From: Deltaproteobacteria bacterium
GTDB taxonomy: Bacteria > Bdellovibrionota_C > UBA2361 > SZUA-149 > JAITKM01
DNA length: 36,787 nucleotides
Assembly: GCA_031278395.1 (NCBI GenBank)
Contig: JAITKM010000004.1
Location: 1-36,787 of the forward strand
Direction: 5' to 3'
A model generated the notes under the pieces. The model was not told the origin of the DNA. It made no database searches and saw only the letters and a program-made list of their open reading frames with translations. A program made the translations under genes and the position numbers. Positions 17,416 through 24,754 of this stretch are shown piece by piece; position 1 is the stretch's first letter, and the number at the start of each line of letters is the position of its first letter.

Positions 17416-17468
17416 GTTTGCTTTTTACGGCAATAAAAAACAAACTTTAAACTAAATTTCGACCGTAA
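17416..17468. repeat. Hairpin with possible pseudoknot
   Basis: GTTTGCTTTTT (17416-17426) pairs with AAAAAACAAAC (17435-17445), one mismatch. TTACGG, which overlaps the loop (17425-17430), is complementary to CCGTAA downstream (17463-17468), an H-type pseudoknot arrangement. An alternative outer pairing, AGTTTAAGAGGTTTG (17398-17412) with CAAACTTTAAACT (17441-17453), competes with the hairpin. Confidence 0.5.
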
Positions 17469-17476
17469 TGCCTATC

Positions 17477-17549
17477 ATACATCAAAATATTTCTGATGTA
17501 TTGTCCTCCGTTGTTGATTTTTACAAGAAAAAAACGATTATTGATGTAT
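17477..17549. repeat. Inverted repeat with two alternative right arms
   Basis: ATACATCA (17477-17484) is complementary both to TGATGTAT at 17494-17501 and to a second TGATGTAT at 17542-17549. The two pairings exclude each other, as in an attenuator-type switch. Confidence 0.5.
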
Positions 17550-17552
17550 ATT

Positions 17553-17625
17553 AAAAAATAAAAAACCTTTTTATTTTTTTATTCTGTCTCTCAATTAAAT
17601 TGGTTTAACAATTTAATTGAGAGAC
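17553..17625. repeat. Tandem hairpins: A/T 12-bp stem and 17-bp perfect stem
   Basis: AAAAAATAAAAA (17553-17564) pairs with TTTTTATTTTTT (17568-17579). Directly beside it GTCTCTCAATTAAATTG (17586-17602) pairs perfectly with 17609-17625 across a 6-base loop, GTTTAA. No T-run follows the 17-bp stem on the plus strand and an A-run follows on the minus strand, so a normal terminator is unlikely. Confidence 0.75.
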
Positions 17626-17797
17626 TAACTAATCTCTTCTACTCTGATTTACATATATAGAATATGTTATGAAGAGTTTTTTTAAAAAGTATCCTTTAAA
17701 TTTTATTTTTTTTATTGCATTTAAAATAGTTAATAAAAACAATAGATTATCTGAAATTTTTTTATTTCAAAAGAATGAAGTAATCCTAATTAACATA

Positions 17798-19423
17798 TTA
17801 CTCTATTGAAACTACTTGATATGTTTGTACAACTAAATTACCACTTCTCCACTCGTCTTTATCTAGTCCGGCTTTAAGACACAGGTGTGATAAAAAGTCT
17901 TCTTTATTTGGCAGCTGCTCCCAGACTTGGGGCAAGAAAGTCGCTTTATGAAATCCTTTTTGCAGAATGACGCCAGTTTTTCCAACTTCTAAAGCAGTTA
18001 GCAACTCGGCAGTTGTTCTATATGTTAAGTGTTCTGGTTTAGTCAAAATGGAAATCTCAATTTCTATGTCTTTTAACTCTTCAGGCTGGACAGCTGAAAA
18101 CCTGGTATCGTCTAGGGCGGCGCTAATTGTGTTGGCGATAACGCTTTTATATATTGGCTGTATAGCGATTAGATCTCCAATACAGCCACGGAGGTTTTTA
18201 TTTTTAGTTAGAGTAACAAAAGTTGCGGCTTTGGTTTTGAGGTAAGGGGATAATCTGGTCGGGTCTAAATTAGCTGCTATTTTTTCTAATATATATGGGG
18301 TATTATTATTAACCGCGGCTGAGAGGGTTTGCCGTGCTAAGTTTAGTAAAAATTGTTTATCATTATCTGTCATTTGCTGATCAGGATCAGTATCAGTAGT
18401 TTGTTGATTTTGTTTGGCGCCATAAAAAACTATAGCTGAATAGCCGACGACTGCTTTTTTATCGCCTGCTGTGTCGCCAGAATTTTTATAATTAACTAGT
18501 TTTGCTTCCCACCCCTTTTCACGGGCTAGCTCAAGTAGGACAAACAGAGCAGGCAAGCCACAAGCTTCGCATTTAACAAGTTTTTCTTGATCAAGCTGAG
18601 TAATAGCATAAACACAATTTGAATCTAATTCTTTCGCCAGCTCAGCTGGGTGATAGTGTGAGAGGTCAGAGGTAATAATTAATAAGGTTTGGTCATCGAG
18701 ATAATTTTTTAATATTTCAGCTAGCGCCAATAAATCTTTAGGCTGACTTGCGCCAGTGATGATGGAGATGAGTTCAAAATTTTTTAAACTGCGCTGGAGA
18801 AAGGGGAGCTGAACTTCTATGATATGGCTTTGATTAGCGTTTTTTTCATAAGTAAAAAGTTTAGGATATTTTTGAACTAGTTCTCTTGAGATGTCCGAGA
18901 TTTTAACTTTTCCAAGTGGGGTTTGGTAGTAGTCTTCTTCAAAGACTGAAAACTTAAAGTGTCCTGCTTTTTCATTATGGTTTGATCCTAAGATGAAAAC
19001 TTTTTTAAATGTTGGGTTTGGGATTAGATTGTTTTGAGTGAAGATTTTGCTAAAACAGTTGGTAGTTTTTGGATCGCATTTGTAATTTTTGATTAAGGTA
19101 GCATATCCTGTGCCTGCGACAGCGCCGGAATAAATATAGCCGGCATGTGGCACGACTAAAGCTTTGATTTGTTCGTTTGGAGTGAGGTGTAAATCTGTCC
19201 ATTCAGAGGTGGATAGGTATTCATCTAATTTTTGGTTTAGTTCTTTTTGGGAATCTGGATAAAAGTAACCAGCTACATATGCCATTCTGGTGGATTGATT
19301 ATCTATCATAGTAATTTTTTCCTTTAGTATTCCTAAATTATATAAAAATCTGCGTTGTAGCCGAGTATTAAAGGTCAGAACTATAAATAAGATTATATAA
19401 GCTATCAAGAGAAATTTTTTCAT
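17798..19423 (-). CDS. Membrane-anchored MEMO-AMMECR1 fusion protein
   Basis: The 541-residue product joins two conserved domains. An N-terminal hydrophobic anchor (about 3-19) precedes a MEMO domain (about 46-335) with VPHAGYIYSG (His93), LGSNHN (His149), SDLSHYHPAE (His256) and CGLPAL (Cys288), plus DTAGDK. The His/Cys positions are those of the family metal site. An AMMECR1 domain follows (about 355-541) with the hallmark LRGCIG at 411-416 and an IEISIL strand. In many bacteria these domains go with a radical-SAM protein (AmmeMemoRadiSam); none is in this window. The anchor would place both domains outside the cytoplasm or tether them to it; topology cannot be told. It is last in a run with M50 and rpoH, 29 bases after the M50 gene. 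Molecular role unknown. Confidence 0.9.
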   Translation of the reverse strand: MKKFLLIAYIILFIVLTFNTRLQRRFLYNLGILKEKITMIDNQSTRMAYVAGYFYPDSQKELNQKLDEYLSTSEWTDLHLTPNEQIKALVVPHAGYIYSGAVAGTGYATLIKNYKCDPKTTNCFSKIFTQNNLIPNPTFKKVFILGSNHNEKAGHFKFSVFEEDYYQTPLGKVKISDISRELVQKYPKLFTYEKNANQSHIIEVQLPFLQRSLKNFELISIITGASQPKDLLALAEILKNYLDDQTLLIITSDLSHYHPAELAKELDSNCVYAITQLDQEKLVKCEACGLPALFVLLELAREKGWEAKLVNYKNSGDTAGDKKAVVGYSAIVFYGAKQNQQTTDTDPDQQMTDNDKQFLLNLARQTLSAAVNNNTPYILEKIAANLDPTRLSPYLKTKAATFVTLTKNKNLRGCIGDLIAIQPIYKSVIANTISAALDDTRFSAVQPEELKDIEIEISILTKPEHLTYRTTAELLTALEVGKTGVILQKGFHKATFLPQVWEQLPNKEDFLSHLCLKAGLDKDEWRSGNLVVQTYQVVSIE

Positions 19424-19452
19424 AATCTTACTTCATCGTTTTTGTGGAAACG

Positions 19453-20091
19453 TTATCTCAAGTTGTTCTGAATAAATTTTAATATTGGGTTAAGAACAGA
19501 GTTTAAAACGCCGCTGTAGAGTAAGAGAAAGATAAGAAACAAGCCGAATTTTTCAGATTTGCTAAAAAAGATTGCCAGATTTCTAGGCAGTATCCCAGTT
19601 AATATTCGCCCGCCATCCAAAGGTAAAATAGGAAAAAGATTAAACAGAGCCAAAACAGCATTGATGACAATACTTAAAAACAACCAACCATAAGTTAGTG
19701 TTGCCAGATAATTACCAGCTTGTAAAAACGTCCCGTAGTTCTTAAACAAAATAAAACTAAGTAGAGCTAAAATAATATTAACGCCTGGTCCAGCAAAAGC
19801 AACCAATATCATGCCCTTCCTAATATTTTTAAAATAACTCGGATTAATTGGGACAGGCTTGGCTCCACCAAAGATAACAGGCGAATTAGCCAAAATTAAC
19901 AGCCCAGGAAAAATAATCGTCATAAATGGATCAACGTGTTTGATCGGATTTAAAGTCAAACGTCCACTATTTTTAGCTGTTGGGTCACCTAACTTATAGG
20001 CCACCCAGCCATGCGCAATTTCGTGCAACATCACAGCTAATAATAATGGCGGCGCGTAAAGTATAATTTTTTGAATTAGCTCAAGATCCAT
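19453..20091 (-). CDS. Site-2-type (M50) membrane metalloprotease
   Basis: The 212-residue polytopic protein has the zinc motif HEIAH at 23-27 in its first membrane segment and the second-site motif LFNLFPILPLDGGR near residue 160, where Asp is the third ligand. The GRLTLNPIKHVDP stretch is typical of the small, PDZ-free M50B group (site-2 protease family proteins of bacteria). Such proteases cut within the membrane; targets are often anti-sigma factors. It is 27 bases after rpoH and 29 before the MEMO gene, so it is co-transcribed. No anti-sigma factor is visible nearby, so its target is unknown. Confidence 0.93.
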   Translation of the reverse strand: MDLELIQKIILYAPPLLLAVMLHEIAHGWVAYKLGDPTAKNSGRLTLNPIKHVDPFMTIIFPGLLILANSPVIFGGAKPVPINPSYFKNIRKGMILVAFAGPGVNIILALLSFILFKNYGTFLQAGNYLATLTYGWLFLSIVINAVLALFNLFPILPLDGGRILTGILPRNLAIFFSKSEKFGLFLIFLLLYSGVLNSVLNPILKFIQNNLR

Positions 20092-20118
20092 TTGTTTTTA
20101 ATCTCTGTCGTATATTCT

Positions 20119-21159
20119 CTATGATAAATTAATTACATCCCCTTTGTGATTAAGGTTTAGTTTCTTCGAAAGATGCGTTTTTAGTTTTTCTTTAAGTTTA
20201 GTTTCAATCTGACGGATTCGTTCACGACTTACACCATGTTTTTCACCAATTTCTTGTAGCGATTGCGGTTCGTCAGCGCAAAGCCTGTTCTCGACAATGT
20301 CCTTTTCCTTAGCATCAAGCTTGGGTTTTAAAAGCTCAATCTCATTACGAATAGAATTAACAAATTGCCTATCCACTACGTTATTTTCCACATCACTATT
20401 ATGGTCTGGCAAAATTCCTAGCAAGGTCTGACTACCATTGTCTTCTTTAATTAAAGGTGCATCTAAACTAGCGTCAGGCAAAGCTAACCTCTGCTCCATT
20501 TCAATAACTTCTGACTCTTTAACATTTAATTTTTCAGCTAAGAGTTTAGCTTCTGGAACAAAACCTGCTGCAATTAATTTATCTTTTTCCTTTTGTAGGT
20601 TATAAAATAATTTACGTTGCGCTTGAGTTGTGCCGATTTTTACTAAGCGTAAATTGTTAATGATAAAACGCAACATATAGGCTCTAATCCAATATGTTGC
20701 ATATGAAGGAAAACGAATGCCTTTATAAGGATCAAATTGCCTAATCGCAGCCAGCAAACCAATATTTCCTTCCTGCACTAAATCTAAAATATTCTGAATA
20801 TTACGCTGATACTCCCTAGCAATAAAAACTACCAACCTTAAATTAGCCATCACCAAACGATAGCCTGCCATCTGATCACCACCTTCTTTATAAGCTATAG
20901 CTAACTCGTGTTCTTCCTCACGGGTCAGCTGCGGATAATGGCGAATTTCAGAAAGATATCTTTCCAGCGGATCAGAAATAACTAAGTCTTTAGAACTGGC
21001 TTGGGAAGGCAAAAGCGTTGCGTCATATGCAATATAGCCGTCATTTAAAAGCGCAGTTGTCTGAGAGAGTTTGGGAAATAGCGCCCTATTATCAGCGGCG
21101 TTTTCAACTTTCTCAATTTCATCATCTGTAATTTCAATCTCGTTATTCATATAGTGCAT
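20119..21159 (-). CDS. rpoH: RNA polymerase sigma-32 factor (heat shock)
   Basis: The 346-residue product has sigma region 2 (NLRLVVFIAREYQ, DLVQEGNIGLLAAIRQFD, YATYWIRAYMLRFI), followed by the RpoH box QRKLFYNLQ at 181-189, which distinguishes sigma-32 from other group 3 factors. Region 4 ends with the helix-turn-helix SLQEIGEKHGVSRERIRQIE. It is about 60 residues longer than E. coli RpoH because of an acidic N-terminal extension (about 1-60). The start overlaps rsmE by 17 bases; a second ATG at 21150 overlaps by 8. Neither has an SD, so translation may depend on coupling to rsmE. HtpX, in this window, is a heat-shock gene in other bacteria. Confidence 0.93.
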   Translation of the reverse strand: MHYMNNEIEITDDEIEKVENAADNRALFPKLSQTTALLNDGYIAYDATLLPSQASSKDLVISDPLERYLSEIRHYPQLTREEEHELAIAYKEGGDQMAGYRLVMANLRLVVFIAREYQRNIQNILDLVQEGNIGLLAAIRQFDPYKGIRFPSYATYWIRAYMLRFIINNLRLVKIGTTQAQRKLFYNLQKEKDKLIAAGFVPEAKLLAEKLNVKESEVIEMEQRLALPDASLDAPLIKEDNGSQTLLGILPDHNSDVENNVVDRQFVNSIRNEIELLKPKLDAKEKDIVENRLCADEPQSLQEIGEKHGVSRERIRQIETKLKEKLKTHLSKKLNLNHKGDVINLS

Positions 21160-21895
21160 TTGTAATTTGTGCTAATGTTACAGATACGGCTGTCTCAACT
21201 CGTAAAATTAATTTGCCGAGACTAACACATTTAAAACCATATTCACCAAATGTTTTAACTTCGTAGTCTAACCAACCACCTTCAGGTCCAATCGCTACCA
21301 CTGGTGAACTTGCTGGTAGCGCTGACTGCTGATAACTATTCACAACTTTAGCTAGTGGCTGGCTAAGCGCAGAATTATGGGCAATCAGCCGTAACCTTTC
21401 TGTTTTCTGTTCTGGTTTTAAAATTTTTTCTGAAAAAACTTTAAAACTCTTAAATACTTCTACCACTGGCAAAATTGTTGTCGCTGCTTGTTCCAGACCA
21501 ATGATTAAATGTTTTTTTATATTTTCTGGCTTTAAGACAGGCGAAGAAAAAAAACTTTTTTCAACTCTCTGCGAGTTAATTAAATATAGTTTGCAAACAC
21601 CAAGTGTGATGCTATTTTCCAAAATACGCTTCAACATTTGCGGACGCGGCAAAGCCAAGATTAGCTCAGCTGCTGGAGTAGGGGGATTTTGAGTTAGCTC
21701 TTGAATTTCAAGCAAAACACTATTTCCAATTTCCTTAACTATTCCACTGCCAATCAAACCACCAAGTTCGCCTATTTTGACTTTTGAGCCAGGCAGGACA
21801 TGCAGCACATTTTGTAAATGTTTTGCGCGTTCACCACTCACCAAAATATGATTTCCGGCAGTTAAATCCTGTTTCTCAAAAATTAATAAATTCAA
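21143..21895 (-). CDS. rsmE: 16S rRNA (uracil-1498 N3)-methyltransferase
   Basis: RsmE methylates U1498 in the decoding region of 16S rRNA. The SPOUT knot is clear: VVAIGPEGGWLDYEVKTF then SLGKLILRVETAVSV and TLAQI. The PUA-like N-terminus (HILVSGERAKHLQNVLHVL) is also present. I set the start at the TTG at 21895 because it gives NLLIFEKQDL, the usual family start, and a normal 250-residue length. The ATG at 22009 would run 113 bases into dcd, which is not credible. The TTG lies one base after the dcd stop; coupling to dcd is likely. Its end overlaps rpoH. Confidence 0.88.
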   Translation of the reverse strand: MNLLIFEKQDLTAGNHILVSGERAKHLQNVLHVLPGSKVKIGELGGLIGSGIVKEIGNSVLLEIQELTQNPPTPAAELILALPRPQMLKRILENSITLGVCKLYLINSQRVEKSFFSSPVLKPENIKKHLIIGLEQAATTILPVVEVFKSFKVFSEKILKPEQKTERLRLIAHNSALSQPLAKVVNSYQQSALPASSPVVAIGPEGGWLDYEVKTFGEYGFKCVSLGKLILRVETAVSVTLAQITNALYE

Positions 21896-21896
21896 A

Positions 21897-22433
21897 TTAT
21901 TTCTTCGTTCCGATTTTTTCGCGACTAGTATTAATTGGGAAGAATGAATCATCCCAAGTCCTAGTTGTACCAATTTGTCCTTGGTAATGTCCTTTGCCTT
22001 TCTCGCCATATGCTATTTCTGGCGGATCTGACATTTGATAGAATACTAACTGCGCAACACGCGTGCCTTTGGTAATTTTTCTTGGATAAGGACCCAAGTT
22101 TTGCAATTCTAAAGTTATTTGTCCTTGAAAGTTACAATCTATCCAGCCGCTTAAACTATGGTTAAGCCAAAGTCTGCCTAATGAGCTTTTAAGTTTTAAA
22201 TCGCCAACAATATCGCGAGGAAGTTTTACGTATTCTATACTAGTTGCCAAGATAACCTCGTTAGGGAAGAGTGTAATTTCGTCAGCAGTAAATTCTTCAG
22301 GATCTCTGGTTGGGCAAATCCAATGATTGTCAATCGTTAAATCATAACTGGCTGGGTTGACATGTTCTTCGGCAAAGGGTTGAATGCCGCCATGTTTCCC
22401 CCATTCTCTAATCCAAAAATCTGGTTTTACCAT
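21897..22433 (-). CDS. dcd: dCTP deaminase family protein
   Basis: dCTP deaminase converts dCTP to dUTP for thymidylate synthesis. The 178-residue product has NPASYDLTID (about 25-34), KSSLGRLWLN, and SLSGWIDCNFQGQITLELQN, which includes the catalytic glutamate in the TLEL motif. The start is set at the ATG at 22433, which has GGAGA eight bases upstream; a TTG at 22445 would overlap that SD. One base separates it from rsmE. The HSLSGWIDCNF stretch differs from the E. coli HRIDPGW version, as in other non-enterobacterial family members, so the bifunctional dCTP deaminase/dUTPase alternative cannot be excluded. Confidence 0.9.
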   Translation of the reverse strand: MVKPDFWIREWGKHGGIQPFAEEHVNPASYDLTIDNHWICPTRDPEEFTADEITLFPNEVILATSIEYVKLPRDIVGDLKLKSSLGRLWLNHSLSGWIDCNFQGQITLELQNLGPYPRKITKGTRVAQLVFYQMSDPPEIAYGEKGKGHYQGQIGTTRTWDDSFFPINTSREKIGTKK

Positions 22434-22592
22434 ATAGTTCTCCAAAATTCTGCAGGTCAGACAAAATTTGCATGAAATTTACAGACAGTGCAAAATTAAC
22501 CGCAACGAATTTTGGCACGTCATTACGAACTGAGACATTATGATTTTTGTCCACCTCTTTAAAAAATTCGGCGAAATCTATAACATTTGCAA

Positions 22593-23687
22593 TTAAAATT
22601 CAAGCCCAGCGATAATTTTTTCAAGTCCGTTAAAAAGATCCTGTTTTTCAACTAAACATGAAAGTATTAGGTGTTTAAGCTCTATCTTGCCATAAAAATA
22701 GCCAGGATGAACTAAGACCCCGTGAGCTATTAATTTTAAGACAATTTCTTCTTCAGTTTCTTTTAGCCCGATTATTTGAGGAAATAAATAATATCCCCCC
22801 TCTGGCAAGCTAACCTTGAGGTGTTTTGAAGAGTTAATCAATTTCACGGCTTGTTCAAGTTTGGTATTAATACTTTGCACCATCTGATTTTTAAATTCTT
22901 GTCCAAATTCAAAAATTGCAGGTAGGGCAGCCTGAACAAAAGAATTAGCGCTAAGAAACATATCATTTAAAAGTTCTAGTCGTTCGCCATATATTTTTAA
23001 GGCGAGGTCATTCATGGCAATCCAGCCGAGTTTTAAGTCGGGCAAGGCAAACATTTTTGAAATGCCGTTGAGGTGAAAGACTGGTAGGTCTGGATAATAA
23101 ACTCCTAATGGGGTTAATAGTTTTTTATCTCGCACAAATTCTGCAAAAACTTCATCACAGATAATTGGCAGATTGAACTTGGCAATTTCAGTATCTCTAT
23201 TTTGGATCACAGTTCCTAGTGGGTTATGTGGGGAAACAAAGAGTAAAGCTTTAGTGCGCTGTGTAACATTGTTTTTTTGCATTTGGATTCTTTGATATTC
23301 TGCCAAAAATTCAAAAAGGGGGTAAGTTATAGCTGGAGTTAAGATATTATCGCCAGTAGCGCAAAGAATAGAGAATAAAAAGCTGTAGGCTTCTGAAGTA
23401 TTGGCAGTCAGGATGATGTGTTCAGGTGATAGCTTTAAACCGCGTTCAGTATAATATTTAGCAATATATTCTCTGGTTTTTAGCTGTCCCTTAGATTGAG
23501 GGTCGTAAATTCGAGAGTTAAAATATTGGGTAGCTGCATTTTTTAAAATATCTGTAGGGAAGATATAGCCTTGTAGTGTTGGATTAGAGCAAGTTAAATC
23601 GCTTAATGGCAAACCTTGAGCTTTTCTGTTTTGGCAAGCGACTTCAATTGCGTTCAATTCTATATTTTGATTTTCAAAAAATGACAT
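22593..23687 (-). CDS. PLP-dependent class I/II aminotransferase
   Basis: The 364-residue product is a fold-type I aminotransferase: the substrate-side LTCSNPTLQGY, the YDPQSKGQLKTREYIAKYY stretch, the HNPLGT loop (the NPTG position), the PLP-phenol Asp in ICDEVF, and the Schiff-base Lys211 in NGISKMFALPDLKLGW. The C-terminal Arg that normally grips the substrate carboxylate (R386 in AspC) is not seen; the stretch reads LKHLILSCL. This resembles a sub-family with a VHPGYFY...LVLSLL ending. Start set at the ATG at 23687; the longer frame from 23873 runs into the TonB-like gene. No strong SD. Substrate unknown. It is in the long minus-strand run, 82 bases after tonB. Confidence 0.85.
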   Translation of the reverse strand: MSFFENQNIELNAIEVACQNRKAQGLPLSDLTCSNPTLQGYIFPTDILKNAATQYFNSRIYDPQSKGQLKTREYIAKYYTERGLKLSPEHIILTANTSEAYSFLFSILCATGDNILTPAITYPLFEFLAEYQRIQMQKNNVTQRTKALLFVSPHNPLGTVIQNRDTEIAKFNLPIICDEVFAEFVRDKKLLTPLGVYYPDLPVFHLNGISKMFALPDLKLGWIAMNDLALKIYGERLELLNDMFLSANSFVQAALPAIFEFGQEFKNQMVQSINTKLEQAVKLINSSKHLKVSLPEGGYYLFPQIIGLKETEEEIVLKLIAHGVLVHPGYFYGKIELKHLILSCLVEKQDLFNGLEKIIAGLEF

Positions 23688-23769
23688 AATGAATTTGTTC
23701 AGTGCCACATTCAGTAGTAATGCGCAACAAAAGTTAGAATTTTTTGTGTGGGATGGTAGGTAACTTATT

Positions 23770-24711
23770 TTATAATAATCCAGTTCCGAGCAGTAGCCAT
23801 CTTTGTTCATAAAATGTGGTTGCATGACGCTGGCTCCAGGTGCGGGCTTTAAAAATAAACTGAATATTGCCATCTACAGTTGAGATAGCTGCGGCGGGTG
23901 GATTTGGGTCGGCGGCGCTGGATAACACAGCATCTCGAACTAGATTATCAAAAGTTACGCTGTTTGAACTACTCACAATCGTTGTAGATAAAATTTTACC
24001 TTGGGGTGACATCGTAGCTTTAATAGTTACAAACTGATTTAACTTTGAAATTTCTTTAATTGATAATTGTTGCCAATTATTCTTTCTAATTGTAGCAAAG
24101 ACTTGTAAAGCCACCCGCCGGACAAAAACGGCAAAAATGTCAGCTTTGGTATTTAAAAGAGTAATATCGCCATCGGGAATATTGGGTAGATAATCTAAAC
24201 TACCTGTAGAAATATGAAAATCAGGAGACTGACTGATTTTTATCCAAGGTTGTGTTTTTTCTAGTGTTGCACTACGGACATTTTCGTCTGCAACTGCTTC
24301 AACAGCTGGTTTAGTATTTTGTTGGATTGAGTTTGTTTTTAGCAAATCTACATAATCATTGGGCGCCAGAAGTAGTTGAGATTTTTTGCTCGATTGCTTC
24401 TGGTTAGCGTTTTGGGCTGTAGATCTTTTAGGTTGTGCTGGTTCAGTTATTCCTTTTTTAAGTTGTTCACGTTTAGCCAAAGAATCTTTGGCGCTTAATA
24501 AACTAGCTTGCTCTAAATTTTCTCTTTCTGTGCTTTGCTCTGGCAGAGAAACAATTTGCGGTGTTTCTATTTTTGTTAAACTTAGTGGTTTGGATAGCGT
24601 ATCGGGTTTAAGAGTATTAGGTATTTTAACCGAGAAGAGTAAAATCAAGTGAACGATTAAAGAGAGAGTTATAAATTTAGATAGTCTCTTTTCTGTTGTC
24701 GTATATCTCAT
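23770..24711 (-). CDS. TonB-like protein
   Basis: The 313-residue product has a short cytoplasmic start, one membrane segment (about 13-29, FITLSLIVHLILLFSVK), a polar Lys/Gln/Ser linker through the periplasm, and a C-terminal TonB/TolA domain (about 220-295) with TIKATMSPQGKILSTTIVSS and FDNLVRDAVLSSAA. Such proteins couple inner-membrane ion motors to outer-membrane receptors, or span the periplasm like TolA. The linker lacks the usual Pro-Glu/Pro-Lys repeats. No exbB or exbD is nearby. It lies between the zinc-ribbon protein (43 bases upstream) and the aminotransferase. Confidence 0.85.
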   Translation of the reverse strand: MRYTTTEKRLSKFITLSLIVHLILLFSVKIPNTLKPDTLSKPLSLTKIETPQIVSLPEQSTERENLEQASLLSAKDSLAKREQLKKGITEPAQPKRSTAQNANQKQSSKKSQLLLAPNDYVDLLKTNSIQQNTKPAVEAVADENVRSATLEKTQPWIKISQSPDFHISTGSLDYLPNIPDGDITLLNTKADIFAVFVRRVALQVFATIRKNNWQQLSIKEISKLNQFVTIKATMSPQGKILSTTIVSSSNSVTFDNLVRDAVLSSAADPNPPAAAISTVDGNIQFIFKARTWSQRHATTFYEQRWLLLGTGLL

Positions 24712-24754
24712 ATTATAGGGTATCTCTAATGATTCAGGGAACCTCTAAAATCCC

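Noticed and set aside
21896-22009. N-terminal extension of rsmE from the ATG at 22009
   Set aside because: It overlaps dcd by 113 bases and adds residues not found in the family.
23688-23873. N-terminal extension of the aminotransferase
   Set aside because: It runs into the TonB-like gene and the added residues are not aminotransferase-like.
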